Made by a program: the position numbers and the translations under genes
Source: Burhinus oedicnemus
Lineage: Eukaryota > Chordata > Aves > Charadriiformes > Burhinidae
Direction: 5' to 3'
Assembly: GCA_008921705.1 (NCBI GenBank)
Contig: VFFE01007013.1
Coordinates: 1,632,154 to 1,696,153 of the forward strand
Length of the DNA: 64,000 nt
Shown: positions 35,969-48,107 of the stretch, one piece after another
How positions within the stretch are numbered: the first letter of the stretch is position 1
How the letters are laid out: every line of letters begins with the position of its first letter
The notes under the pieces: model-generated
What the model saw: only the letters and a program-made list of their open reading frames with translations
What the model was told of the DNA's origin: nothing
Databases searched by the model: none

Positions 35969-36639
35969 CCCCTGCTGGGGATTGAGAAGCCGTCAAAGCT
36001 GCTGGTAGACCAGGTAGAAGGAACTGGTGGAGAGCGTGGGAGCTGGCAGAGCTGGACGCAGGCAGGGGTTTTTCCCCACGTCCCGTTTCCTTTGCTCTCC
36101 CTTTGTGCCTGGATCAGCTTGTTGTTCTTTGCAGTCGAGCTTCTTTCCACCTTTGTGGGAATTCATGGTTTCCTGGGAAACTTGTGTTGACCTGTGCCTG
36201 AAGAAAACTTCAGAAATGCATTGATTTTTCTGTTTTTACCAGGCTTTCTCTATGCACGAGAGCAGTATTTCGGCAACGCTGGTGGCTGCCTGCCTGTTTG
36301 CAGATGCAGTGCCAGATTTTACGTTTTCCTTTCACAGTCTTAGGTGATGTGGCTTTTGGCTGTGTGATATCCTTACAAATCTTGAGCAGCACGTTGGTGT
36401 TCCTGGTGCTAACAGTACTCAAGAGTTGAGCCTGCTGAGGGAGGCGGTGTTGGAGGTATTCCTAGTGCGTGTATATTTATAGGATCCCGTACTCTGAAAT
36501 CCACCTCTCTCCCCATCCAAGAGAGCTGGTTTGCACAGGCCTCCAGAGATCAGAGAAGTGCCTTGTCTTTAATCAGATGTTTGCTTAGGAAGGGATGTGT
36601 TGTTGCTAGGGGATGTAATTTCTTTCCAGCTCTGAGAAA

Positions 36640-36745
36640 GATGGAGGTATATATAATTTTACGTGCTTATAATATGTGCACCTTATCTTTATAGGAGGAT
36701 TTATTGTGTAAATCAATGACAAAATAAATGGTAACAGCTCCTACG
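36640..36745. promoter_or_regulatory. Candidate conserved non-coding element, Hox/GATA-like sites
   Basis: Unique AT-rich block containing TATAATTTTACG, CTTATAATATG, CTTATCTTTATAGG (GATA core on the minus strand), TTTATTG and AATCAATGACA (PBX/MEIS-like), then AATAAATGG. The site density suggests an enhancer. Evidence is composition only. Confidence 0.25.
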
Positions 36746-37589
36746 CAGCCAGGGCAAGGGAAGGGCTCAGTCTCTAATGCGTTTTTCCTGCTCAACCAAT
36801 TCTTAAGGCTACTGGCATACCAAAATATCCTTCAGTCTTCTGTAAATTATGGGCCAGTCTCAACTCCAATGCAATGGTCAAACGAAGTAGCATAAAACCA
36901 CATTTATCTTTCACAGTGAAATGGTTCTTTATGTTGTTTGGATCTGATGTCTGAGACTTCACCCTCTCTGCTCTCCCCCCCAGAAAAAATGTAGAGACAG
37001 AGGAAGGATGGTTAATAATCTGTAGCAAATTTTACTGAATTGTAATATTGTAAATAAATGTTGGTTCCAATGATACCTGCTGAAAATTGCCATACAGCAA
37101 AACATTTGGTGATAACATAAGGAAGGAGGTGTGGGAGACAGTTAGAAGCAGCTTTCCACTTTTCTGTATGTGTTTATAATCTAGTGTCCTCAACATTATA
37201 GATGCTACATATTGAAACTGTCTGTATGCAACCTGGCTTACAAAAAGAAAGTGCTGGTATAGTAGAAAATACTGCCATTCTTAACATGTTATCTCCCCAT
37301 TTGGACCTTTTCTGTCTGGTTTTTTTCTCCTCTCTGCCCCCCCCACCCTGCTTCAGTGAATACAGACAGTGTATTATAAGGTTCATGCTAATTAGCAATT
37401 GTTTAGGAGGCTGTAGCACAAATCCATAATGTTCTCCTTCTATAGACAGTCACTGAAATCCAGGAAACCACATTTTAAATAGAATGCTGACATATATCTC
37501 TCTATATACATCTATGCAGTTTAAACAAATGCAGTCACTTTCTGCAAGATACTTCCTTTGGCTACGCTGAGCTGGCAAATTACTTAAAT

Positions 37590-37660
37590 ATATGCTTAAA
37601 TCCCATGTGTACTTGCTTTGAAGTCAATAGGATTACTTATATGTTTATATACTCTGGTGG
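37590..37660. repeat. Ancient interspersed repeat remnant
   Basis: ATATGCTTAAATCCCATG followed by GAAGTCAATAGGATTACTTA matches the widespread avian/reptilian old-repeat pattern 'cttaa...tttgaagtcaatgggactactca'. Short and eroded. The family is not assigned. Confidence 0.4.
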
Positions 37661-37699
37661 TTTGAGGCCTTAAAACATAGGAGAACATTTGGCATTTAG

Positions 37700-39060
37700 A
37701 AAAATAGGGCTGGAAGGAGCCTGAAGAAGTCCCCCTTCTGCAGGATTGGTTATATTTATGTCATTCCTGGCAGAATTTTTTTTTTAGGCTGTTCTTAAAA
37801 ACATCTGGTGATGGAGATTCCAGATTCCATAGCTTTCCCAGGCTCCATCCCAGTGCTTCACTATCTTAATTATTATAAATATTTTTCTCTAATGTCTGAC
37901 CTGCATCCATCTTGCTAGAAGTTAAACCCATTATTGCTTCAGCTTTCTAACGTGCAAGAACCGTGTGTGTGACAAGCTTCTACACACTGAAAGTCTTAAA
38001 ATGGTCTTCCCAAGAACTTTTTTCTTTGAAGACCCCAAAGTTTCCAAATCTTTTCTCCTGGACGCATTTTCTGGACCTCTGGTCACTTCCATTGCTTTTC
38101 TTCTGGGGCTCTCCATTAGTCCATCTCTGCCTTGCACTCTTCTCTTCGCCATGCCCTGTTGAATTTCAGCGCTTTTCTTGACGCCACTGTAATTTGTCAA
38201 CATCTCTTCAAACTCTGAGCCTCCATACTTGCAGTTGTCCTATGCACACCATTTGTATAGTCCACAAGCACAGCAAGTGTGCCGTTTCATGGCCAGATGA
38301 TTCATGAAAGTACTGAACAGAATCATATTCACAGCAGAGTTTTGTAATCCTCCTCTCCCCCTAGATGGCTTGCTTTGACTATGCGCAAACGATAGCTTTC
38401 TCTACACCTGGTGCCCAACCGCTTTCGTACTTGTCTCGCAGCCATTTCGTTCAGACCATGTTTTGATAGTGCGCGTGTGAGAGTGACATGTGAGACAGCA
38501 CCAAAAGCTTTACTAAATCAAGAAACGTGACATCTCCTGCTTTACTTCTGCCACGAGGCCTGTTCCCCTATGGCAGAAGGAAATTGAATTGATTTGACAG
38601 GATTTATTCTCTACAAATCCATACTAGCTGCTATTCATTTCCATGTTATCTTCTAGGCGCTTACAAATAGTTTGATTACTTGTTCTGGTGTTTTTCTGAG
38701 GATTGAAGACAAATTGACTGGCTGATAACTCCTTAGCTCTGCTTTCCCTCCTTCACAGAGCTAGATACTCTGTTTGCTCTTTTCCAGCCTTTTGGCATCT
38801 CATCTTCTACTCTTGCATTCTCAAAGGTGACTGTCCAGTGATTCAGAGATTGCATAAGTGGCTATTTAAGAATCCTGAGTTGAAATGCATTGTGCCCAGT
38901 CAATTTGAAGACCTCTAATCTATTTAAGGGCATTTTAATCTGCTTTTTTTGGGCTATTATCTTCCTGCTACTACATCTTCTGTTCCTTGTCTGCACTGAT
39001 GTCTGTGTCCTTTAGAAGCTTCTCAGCGGCACTACCAATTCCCCTAAACTTTTTATTTTT
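37700..39060 (-). mobile_element. Very old CR1-like LINE, long 5'-truncated copy
   Basis: Ordered landmarks of the minus-strand CR1 3' half survive. They are GGGCTGGAAGGAGCC, then TGGTGATGGAGATTCCA, then CCCAGTGCTTCACTATC, then TCTAATGTCTGACCTGCATC, then AGCACCAAAAGCTTTACTAA, then CACGAGGCCTGTTCCCC, then AAATCCATACTAGCTG, then ATGTTATCTTCTAGGCGC, then GACTGGCTGATAACTCCTTA and TTTTCCAGCCTTTTGGCA. Matching falls away after about 38,940-39,060. There is no extended open frame, so it is one of the oldest transposon copies in the window. Confidence 0.75.
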
Positions 39061-39898
39061 GCCTTCCATGAGATGTCTTGACTGCCAGAGTTTAATCCTG
39101 CTGTCATCAGTGGTTGTGTTGCTTCTGGATCAAGGCTTAATTGGAGACTCTGGAAAGAACCTTAATTTCTGGTTCTTACTTGGACAGGAGTCTTGCTGAA
39201 GCGCGAGAGCCCTGAATGAAACTAAGAACTGGAATAATGTGGTGGGTTGCGATTTGGGATGCCTGCTGACCAACTTGTGTAAGGCAGGGTTTGAGCTGGT
39301 ACATTGATTTGTTTTCAACCAGAACAAATAGTTCAACTGTCGCTCTGGGAGGTTAATGAACACTTGTGCCACAACGTCTGTTCCTCTTCGTTAGAGCTGA
39401 GAATTTATTTTAACAAATTGTACGTTTAGAGAATAAACTGACCACATTGTATTTACCTCCTAAAGTTGTTGTTTGTGGTGGCACTTTCTCATTTGCAGTT
39501 CTTCACTGTTGGTCAGGTACCCGAATGGTAACTTCATCCTTTATCTCTTTCCCTAAAAAAAGTGAAGTAGGGAGCATCATTAGAAACTTGCATACGTTTT
39601 TGTTCATGACATTTTCTGTGATGTCAATTTTTCCATAGTCAAAAGAAGAATCTGCAGTTGAGATTACTCTTGAACTAGTAACAATTCACTGTATATAAAT
39701 CAAAACTTTCTGTGCTAATTATAATATATTTATGAGGGGTTTTAGTTTCTCTCCTACAGAAGAGTATTTTCATTCCTATTATATTTTTGCATAATCTTTT
39801 TGTCTGAGAGGAAAAATGCAAAAATTCAATAGCCGAGGTTCTCATTTTAAGATGTGCAATGAGAGACTAGGCTAAAGGAAACGGCAATATTCTATATA
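39061..39898. other. Non-coding stretch
   Basis: No supported gene, repeat or regulatory motif stands out. Confidence 0.4.
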
Positions 39899-40045
39899 AT
39901 TTCATGGGGTCTTCTAAGGAAATATGCCAATTTTATGGGGGCTCTTATGGAAAAATTCTGATTTCATGTGGATTCAGGTGAAAAGGTAAATTTCAAGGGA
40001 TTTCTAAAAATGGCTGGATTTCACTGGTTCCATGAAATCTATGAC
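39899..40045. repeat. Degenerate ~30-bp minisatellite, five units
   Basis: Five consecutive diverged units begin AATTTCATGGGG (39,899), AATTTTATGGGG (39,929), ATTTCATGTGGA (39,961), AATTTCAAGGGA (39,989) and ATTTCACTGG (about 40,018), each followed by a TCT/CTC-containing middle and an A-rich tail. Periods are 28-32 bp. An ancient interspersed repeat with internal periodicity is the alternative. Confidence 0.6.
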
Positions 40046-43000
40046 AGCCATGGAAAAATGCACAGTTCTTGTCATGGAGTAAATTTTTATTGCGGTCTGC
40101 GGAACTTTATTTTCTGTGTACATCTGTTCCTCTGACACATACTATGCATTCTGGACCTCTTCCTCATCTTGTAGTCTCTTCCTGTGAATATTTTACACTT
40201 CTTGATAGATGCATAGTGCTCTGATCCTCAGATGATAGAAATCCATGACTGCCTACAAAGGAGGTTCAGTGTGCAAGTGTGTGTGGGGGAAGAGCATGAA
40301 AAATAAGAAATACTAAATACAATCCTGGGGTTTTCATATTTTATGGTAATACCAGCTTGTTTTATGCAATATAAGAGGGAAAATAATCAGGACTAAGGAA
40401 TGGGCATGATTTATCATACTCAACGGTGAGATCTAAGCAGTGTAGCATCATAAGCAACCTGCTCATAATTTGTAAAATCCCGGCTTGTGCAGAGGGTCCA
40501 GCACAAAACCACCCGAGGGGCATATAAAGCGTCAGAGGAGAAAAACTGTGTTGTGGCATCTCAATTTATCCTGTAAGCAGTGCCCTCGTTGGCTAGGACG
40601 CAAGTGTGACTGTAGCATGCTTGCGTTGTTCCCTGTCTTGATAGAGGCAGCAGAGCTGAAACAGATCTTGCTTTTCAAGGAGAGAAATTAAGACACAGAG
40701 GAGAAAAGGAATGCATCCTCAGACAGGGCTTGAAAATCAATGGTGAGATGAGGTGAAAACTTACAGGAAGGCTGTGTCGGAAGGGCATGGGAAATGACAA
40801 AGAAAAAGCGATATTAGATAAGTGGAGGAATCAGAAAGGCAAGAATTGTGAAGCAGATTAAGCCAAATCTATGCAGGGTTTTAAATGAAGAAGTCTGAAC
40901 AGTGTCTTGAGACGAACAGGGAGCCATCTGATTAGCTTTGATTTAATGATATTCTTGAACATCTTTGTGTGCCTGAGCAGCCAGAACTGAGAACATTCCT
41001 GACAGTGGAGATGAAGCCTCTCCTGGGGAATTGCCTTCCCCTCAGCTGCGGGGAGGCGTGGAGAAACGTCACAAAGTACAGCAGAGGCGCTGGGGCTGTG
41101 GGTCGTTCCTCACGCAGGAAAAGGAGAGGAAATAAATATCAGGGTCCCGGATGATGTCCTGTACCACTCCCACTTCCATGAGAAATGGGGAGCAGAGAGC
41201 TGAAACTAAGGCTAGCTATTGATGCACGTCAAGGCTTGTCTATATTTAGCGAAGCCAAGGGGAGGTTCTGAGGGGCAAGAGGGACAAATGAAAAGCAATG
41301 CCTGGTGTATGAGGGAGCTGTTCGCGTTAGCCGCAGTGGGCACAGGTATTTGTGCTGCATGTTATGCTGTTCTTTATTGCCTGCTACCCACTCTCTTCAC
41401 TGAACCTGGGATCTGTATTCCCTTTTGCTCAGTTTCTGCAAATGCTAAATAGAATTTTGCCATGTATAATGTTTTCCAGAGAAAACATCATCACCTTTTG
41501 TTATATTATTTTGAAGGAGTTTTTGGCCTGCTGGGACCTAGAACTGCTTTTCCCCCTTCCCCATCAAACAAGCTACAATCGAGCTCTCCTTTGCATAATC
41601 CTATTTCAAATATGAACAATATGAATCTTCCGGTTTATGCTAGCAAGGAAATTTGGGTGGTTATATTTCATCATTGCCTTAGAGAAGAAGGGCAAAGCGG
41701 CTGCCAAGCTTTATACAGCTTTCTCTGCTGAAATCTAGTGAAGAAACTGTAGTCGTCTTGATAACATATTCAAGCTTTTTTTCCTCTCTCTTTTGCTAGC
41801 TCGTGGTATCAGCAAGTTGTGGCTGTGTATTTTTCACTTGCAGTAGATAACAGCCTGCCCACCTCATCCCCAAAGGGTACAGGTCAGACAGGGTCTTACT
41901 GTCTCTTTCTCTGGCTGCCGCTTCCTGATACATCTGTCTCTATCTTGGTGACCCTCAGATCACTCTAGTGATGTCTATATCACCTCTAAGATTTCTAGTA
42001 AAAAACGGCTAGTTAAAATGTTCTATACCAGCATGTAGTGAACTAGTTGGAGGCCTACCTTTTAGCTTTAGTGAGCTTTTCAACATAGAAAAGGGGTGTT
42101 CAGCTTGAGGATAGCGAAGCCCAGAAGGAGATGTCTGTAATAGCATTGACCAGACAAGCCTGTAGGTCAGGAGGAGGCGGGAGCCTTCACGAGGAGCTGT
42201 GGGAGGTTGGGGTGGTCGTTCTGCATCTGGTCTCTGCCGTAGTGACCCCTCCTTTGCCAGGGAGCAGGGCTGATTACCAGCAGAGCTTCTCCAGCCCCAC
42301 TCCTCAAGTACGGCAGGGCAGGGTTGGACTTTGTGTCTCTTTGGGGCTCCCATGCTGCGCCTAGTCGTTGTGGTGTAGGAATCAAAGCTAGGTGTGATGT
42401 CTTGTGGGGTCAGAACAGGATGTGTTGGTACTTCTAGTCAAGAACATTGATCAGTTTTGTTCTTTGAAACTTGCCAGCTACTCCTCTGCCTTACATACAG
42501 TGTGTGCTTGCCTTATATGTTTTGTCAAGTCAGGTAAGAAGAAAATACCCGCTTTGTAATATGTTTTGGCAGACTGTCCTTTTTCCCCAGAAGCAATTTG
42601 TGCCAATATCTAGGTACTCCACCAACTAAATATACGTGGTGAATGCCTACAAACTTATTCATGCTGATGGGCCCTGCTTGCTGAAAGTGTTCTGTTCACA
42701 CCAGATGCTGCAACCCTGACCATACATTTGCGGATTAGCATGTTTGATTAAACACGCCTACAGAACTGGAGATCACAGTATAAGGGCATCGACTATCTGA
42801 GCCTTTAATATCACATATACCCCACGGGTAAGGTAGTATTGTCACACAGAGTCATATAATTTTACCTCTCAACCCCCTTGATTGCCCCCACTTTGGGAAT
42901 CCCCAAAGATCCATGGAGAGTCATGAGGTCCCAGGACGCCCGCGTTCACATAAGCAAAGACACAGATTACCTGTGGTGGTTGTTCTTTCCACCAAGGGAG

Positions 43001-45266
43001 AACTAGGTGGCAACCCAGCTATTTCCTTTTGGGTGTCTCCCTGCAAAATGCAGGGCACAAAGGCAGTGGGACTTGGAGTGCCTGACGCCCTGCTGTTTGC
43101 ATGTATCTGACATTGTAATTCCTTCTCCGGAGTAAGCTGGCTAAATTAATTTGATTTTAAAGAAGTAAAGCACTGAAACTGTGCCTGACATTTTCAGGAT
43201 TCCAGGACGCTGTGTTCCCAGATCAATATGCTGATTTAGTAACATAACTTATGCTCAGGAAGGCCATGTGACACTCCCAGACCCATCCATCTTAGTCGAG
43301 CATTTCTGTTAGAGCTGTGCAAATCCTTTCCAGGACAGCAAGTGAGATTTTTACAAGTTTCCCATTAGAAAGCAATAGTGTGGAATTACAAACACCGCCT
43401 ACTTCCCCTGCAAATATCAGATTTGAATATACCCCTTTTCTCACGTTTGAGACTCAAGCAGGCCCTGACACAAGACCATCTGTGTATTGCTAGCAGTCAA
43501 ACAGACAGGCACACGTATACCTACATGTGCATATATAACAATAATAGCCTACTGCCCATAAAATGTGCACTTGCATATGCAGATAAAGAAGATCCATTTT
43601 TAAGCAGGCACTAAAAGATGCACTTGAAAAGGTAAAAGGGCACCTCAAGTACCAAGACATCACGTAGTTAAAAACCAAGGAGAGATTTAAGTCCTTCACA
43701 GACTTAAATAGAATCAGAATAGTGCACAAATGTAGTCTGAGTTTATGTAATATGAAAACAAGCCAGATAATATTTGGTCATGTAGCTCATTTAATATGTA
43801 TCACAAGTGTTTGGCTGTAGGCCATTCATGTTTATGATACCCACAGAAACGGCACATTAGAGGCAGCGACTGTTGTGTCAAACAAGAAGTGACTTTAGGA
43901 CACAGACAATATGAGTGAACGTCCTGTTCTGGCAAAAGTCTTGGTAAAAGCATATCAGAAAAAAAAAAGCTACTTTCCTTTTCTGTGTTAAACAGCTGGC
44001 GTTGTAGCTTTGTTACATGACACAGTGCTTAGAGTTTATACTTCCTTTTACTTATAAGGTACTGGCAGCTGAATCTCCTAGTAGTGCCAGAAGAATCTTC
44101 GTATGTTATTTATTTCAAGGTGCACAGAAACTCTATTTTAAATAATGAGCCAGCTTTCTCTTCTGAACAGAGCAGAAATTAATGTAGTTAGTTGATCGTA
44201 GCAGTGAATTTGCCTAACTTCTAAACCGATACCGTATTCACCCAGCTTTGATTTGGGATATTTCAGTATCTTACCGTTTACCTGTAGGGACATTTGCCTG
44301 ACTACAGCTTTTAAGAACAGGTTTATATTTATGCTGGAAAATGTCTGCTCCTTACAAAAGGGTACAATTTTTCTTCTAGGTACCTTTCCTACTCCAAGTA
44401 GCGCAAATACTCCTGAAGGCGTCGCATCCTTTATGCGCCCCGCAATGGCTGACAGAGCCTTGTACATGAGGGAACCAGCATCTGAAGAATCGCTAAACTT
44501 AGTCATTTTGTATATCAATCTACAAGGCAGCACTTTATTTAATAATGTATTTTCAAGGTTAGAGTGTTCATTTTGGCCTCATACTTGCTAAGTGGCATAG
44601 AGATGTTATGCATGGTACACAGTAATGCTATAATCTATTGCTTTCTAAAAGCCACCCAAAGTACTGCACTGTAATCAAATAGCACTTCTTGATGACATTG
44701 TGTGCTCCAGATGTGTCCTGAAACAGACTGACACAAATAAGTCATTTAAAGATGCACAGCCAATCAGGAAATCGTGCTAAAGGGCGGACTTGGGTATAAA
44801 CAGTTTTCTATCTTTTTAAATTATGTCTTTGTTTTAATGAAACATTTGCTAACAGTGAAGCTACGTACGTGCAGTTGGTCTGTCCCAGTTACTCTCAACA
44901 AGGTAACCAATGTGGCTGTGTTCCGATTTGCAACATGGGACCACCCTGAGGTTCCTTTGTCTCTGAGGCAGAAAATAGGCCTGGTACTCCTACTCCTTAC
45001 TTGACCAAAAAACCACGCTGTTTTTAGACTGGGGAAAAAAAACCCAAAACCCAGAAGACTTAAACAGATGATGAAAGCTGCCCTCAAAGTGGCTGTTTCT
45101 AACCGGGTGGTTTTTTCCTTCTTTTTTACTCACTAACCTATTCATCTTCCAAAATCTAACTGCTTTCTGCTTCAGGTGGTTCTTGCGAACGTTAGCAGGT
45201 TACTTTAGATAGTGTGGAGGACATTAATTTTTGTCAGGCTTGTATCACTGTCTCCTTTCTCTTTTG
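40046..45266. other. Non-coding stretch, intron-like
   Basis: No supported gene. Open frames overlapping on both strands at 44,138-44,591 (131 and 112 codons) have no family features. A possible 33-bp micro-exon at 42,501-42,533 (after TTACATACAG, before GTAAGA) is too short to support. Confidence 0.45.
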
Positions 45267-45295
45267 CTGTCCTTTGAATGTCACTCAAAGGACAG
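45267..45295. repeat. Perfect 11-bp inverted repeat, 7-base loop
   Basis: CTGTCCTTTGA at 45,267-45,277 and its exact reverse complement TCAAAGGACAG at 45,285-45,295 flank ATGTCAC. Each arm contains a TCF/LEF-like CTTTGA core. This could be a paired binding site or a chance hairpin. Confidence 0.75.
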
Positions 45296-46699
45296 TCTTC
45301 CTCCTGACTTCCCCTTTTTCGGGAGGAGTCTCAAATGACCACTTCCCACCCTATTCCTCCAGGAAGCCCAGCTGAGGAAGCTCACAGTTTGTAATGCTTC
45401 ACCACTTACCTTTGCTGATGTGTTTCCGACTCCCTGAGTGTCTTCTGCTTGTGCTGCCTTCTTGGCTCTACCAGACACCTAGTGCTAAGTGTCTGCTTGT
45501 TGACTGGGGCATCGTACAGCCCGATCCAGGCGTCCTTTCTGCCGCACTGTCCTGTCATGTTCCCACCAGTTACGGGAGCTGCTTTTTCATGCCTCAAAGT
45601 ACCTTGTCCATTGTTGCTCAGGTATGGAAAACAGCCTCAATGTCTCGCTCTGTCTTTGATTGCGGGAGACAGGTAAATCTCGGCGCATCTTTTCGCTGTA
45701 TTTCGGAGCCTAATGAGGAGGTGTTTGTGTGGGCAGGCCAGCCTCTGCCCCTGCGTGCACAGCAAACACGTTTACAAAGCGTCAGCTGGATTTTGAGAGC
45801 TCTCTGGGACAGGCATGCCTTTAAGCCTCATGTGGAATACAAAGCACATACATCATCATTACTTCATTACCAATCACTATTGATAATGAATAAACAAAGT
45901 TCATAGTATATTCAATATTATACCAAATTCTTGGTGTAATATTGCTCTGGGTATCTGTAGAAATGTAACCTATATCTCAGGAAACAATGGGCCAAGTTTG
46001 ACATTGTGAGTATGTCCAACAACATAAATACAATCATTGCACCTTAATTTGCAGAAATTTAATATTTAGCTACATCGGGTATATTTTAAAATGCTTTCCA
46101 GCACAGTTCACTTGAAGATAATTTATTTTGTAAGACACCTTGGCCAATGCTATGATTCTTGGAGTCCTATATGTTCTGTAGCATAAAGAGAAGATAGCCT
46201 ATTTATGCCTTCTGAAGCCAGTGGAACGCTGTCTGTTGACTTTCATGGGGCTCTGGATTAGATCTTTAATGAACATCTCCTGATATCATTATAGGAGCAA
46301 ATATTGGAACAGCATCATCAAAATTTCAGATTTAGTTGATACGAAGGATTTATTAAATTTTTTTAGAACATAAGTAGTTTGAAAATTGCTTCTTGAAAAT
46401 TGCTTCTTCACCTGCTGCTCTGTTCATGCTTATCCTACAGTGTCCTAAGCCACCCAAAAGAACGTTTTGTCAGAAAGGAGCTGAGGCCAAGATTAGGACA
46501 AAGGAAGAAACCATGCAATATAAAATCCACCAGTTGCTTTGAAACAAACAGACAAGTTGCAAATTGAGAAATGAAATCTGAATGCACCCAGAGAGATGTG
46601 GGGAGAACTTCTCGAATCTGATCAGAATTTCACAAGTGTGGTGCGTTGGGTTGCAGAGAACCTGATAGTTTTGAAATGTAAACACACGATGTGTAAAAC
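45296..46699. other. Non-coding stretch
   Basis: The longest non-repeat open frame of the window (170 codons, plus, 45,394-45,906) lies here, but it has no recognisable domain and fits chance expectation for 64 kb. A 14-bp tandem duplication (GAAAATTGCTTCTT twice) is at 46,381-46,408. Confidence 0.45.
46381..46408. repeat. 14-bp perfect tandem duplication
   Basis: GAAAATTGCTTCTT occurs twice back to back with no mismatch. Small recent slippage event. Confidence 0.9.
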
Positions 46700-47225
46700 A
46701 TAAGCCACAGCATTAATGAATCATGTTAATTTCACAGTGCCCCCGCTTTGGACTAATTAGTGCAAATTAAATGCTGCACTTGTCAGGCAGAGCAGTTTGT
46801 GCACCGTGTATTGCATTAAGAATTATTTTTGGATCCGTTTGCACAATGCAAAAATAGTGTGAAAATATTTTTATTTCAATTAGTGGTAGTTTTACAGTCA
46901 TTAAAAGATTTCTTTAATAGGCTTAGACTCCTATGGCCTGCGTAGCTGCATGAGGCCTGGTTTGCATTGAAAGGTGGGAAAAATTGTAGTGGGAAAGCAG
47001 ACATTTAGCTGACTGGATTTACTTAATTACCCCCCACCCCATTCTGAAATGCCAAACCAGGCCGATCAATTATCTGTCCCTTCATCAGAGGCCAATTGCT
47101 TAATTGCAAATTATCCCTAATAATTACACAGTCAAATAACTACTGGATTTATTTTTAATGAATGTGGGAGCCCTTAACAAGGATTTAAATGTACCCACCA
47201 GGATTATTTAAAATCGACAGCTATC
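46700..47225. promoter_or_regulatory. Candidate deeply conserved developmental enhancer block
   Basis: About 525 bp of unique sequence packed with homeodomain and related sites: GACTAATTAGTGC, GCAAATTAAATGC, TTTCAATTAGTGG, TACTTAATTACCCC, CAATTATCTG, CAATTGCTTAATTGC, CCTAATAATTACAC, ATTTTTAATGAATG and AGGATTATTTAAAATCG. Interspersed non-AT blocks such as AACCAGGCCGATCA show it is not simple AT-rich drift. This texture is typical of vertebrate ultraconserved enhancers near transcription-factor genes. The nearest candidate exon is 750 bp downstream. Target gene and conservation are unverified. Confidence 0.5.
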
Positions 47226-47738
47226 AGAGGGCCGGAATCTGCCACTCTCTTTTACAAGGAGGAGAACCTCATTCTCCTTATTTTCTGTTTATTTTCAGTG
47301 AGACTCGGAGAAGCAAAGCTGCCGCGTCCATGCTCGGTCGTGTTTTTAGGGCCTAACGTTTTCATTGTTTCAGTGGGACAGACTGAAAATGAGAGATGAC
47401 TGGAAACGACAAAGGGTGTCAGAACGTGGGGTGCTGCGAAGCCGGGGCAGAATACAGGCCAGAGCGTGGAAATACTGCCTTTGCCGAAACGAGATGGAGC
47501 TCTGCCAGGCAGCAAAGAAAGGGATTGTCAAAACAGCAGCGCGCTCCCCTCGGAGGCATTCCCACTGCCGGGAAAGGGGTCTGCCGACTGCCGGGCGGGA
47601 GGCCTTCCCCTCGGTGGGACGCAGCGCTGGGAACTGGCCGGCAGCGGGGATGTAATTAGCGCTGACACAAAACACAAGGCAAGGCTTTTGACGCTTGTTT
47701 TCCAGTTTTGACAGAGAGGGGAAACATAAGAAACGTGC

Positions 47739-47830
47739 TTTTTTTTTTTTTTTTTTGTCCTTTTTCCTCCCTCTTTTCCTTTTTCCCCTCCCCCTTCTCT
47801 CTCCCCCTAACTAGCTTTCTCTCTTCAATT
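47739..47830. repeat. Poly(T) and polypyrimidine tract
   Basis: Eighteen consecutive T bases are followed by about 75 bases of almost pure C/T sequence (CCTCCCTC, TTCCCCTCCCCC and similar). It is simple sequence, capable of triplex structure. It lies 150 bp before the possible exon at 47,981, too far to be its own acceptor tract. Confidence 0.9.
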
Positions 47831-47980
47831 TACCTTAAATCGCTGGGTACGTGGGCTGTGCGCCGTGGTGCTGGCCACTCCTCGGCACACGCGTCAGCCT
47901 GGAAACAAGAGGCATACTTTGTTGAAATACTAAACCAAATGAGAACGGGAATTTAAATATAATGCTGTGTCTGCTCACAG

Positions 47981-48107
47981 GCAGGCGAAGAAGATTCAGT
48001 GGTTGAAGAAGCAGCAGAAAATTTGGAGTGTGAAGGAGGACATAAACTGAATGCAAAGGAGCATGCAGACGGGAGCTAAACTACACGCGCTTTCTAACGT
48101 GGTGCAG
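47981..48107 (+). other. Possible non-coding exon
   Basis: Preceded by GTGTCTGCTCACAG (acceptor-like) and followed by GTGCAG|GTAAAT (donor-like), giving 127 bp. All three frames contain a stop, so it cannot be an internal coding exon. One frame gives an acidic stretch AGEEDSVVEEAAENLEC that runs to a TAA at 48,077-48,079, so a terminal coding segment is conceivable. An alternative 5' untranslated or lncRNA exon fits better. A chance pair of splice signals is possible. Confidence 0.25.

Larger units (their letters stand above)
30563..37699. other. Non-coding stretch, intron-like or intergenic
   Basis: No supported gene. It contains a TG/TA microsatellite (32,179), candidate conserved AT-rich blocks (about 33,090-33,215, 33,625-33,775 and 36,640-36,745), a GTTT tetranucleotide repeat (35,920) and an ancient repeat remnant near 37,590. 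Short open frames show no families. Confidence 0.45.

Noticed and set aside
42501..42533. 33-bp micro-exon between acceptor-like and donor-like sites
   Set aside because: Too short to judge, and many such pairs arise by chance in 64 kb.
44138..44591. Overlapping 131- and 112-codon frames on opposite strands
   Set aside because: No family features on either strand. Mutual openness is more likely compositional than coding.
45394..45906. 170-codon plus-strand open frame
   Set aside because: No recognisable domain or splice context. A rough estimate from stop-codon frequency gives a few frames of this length by chance in 64 kb.
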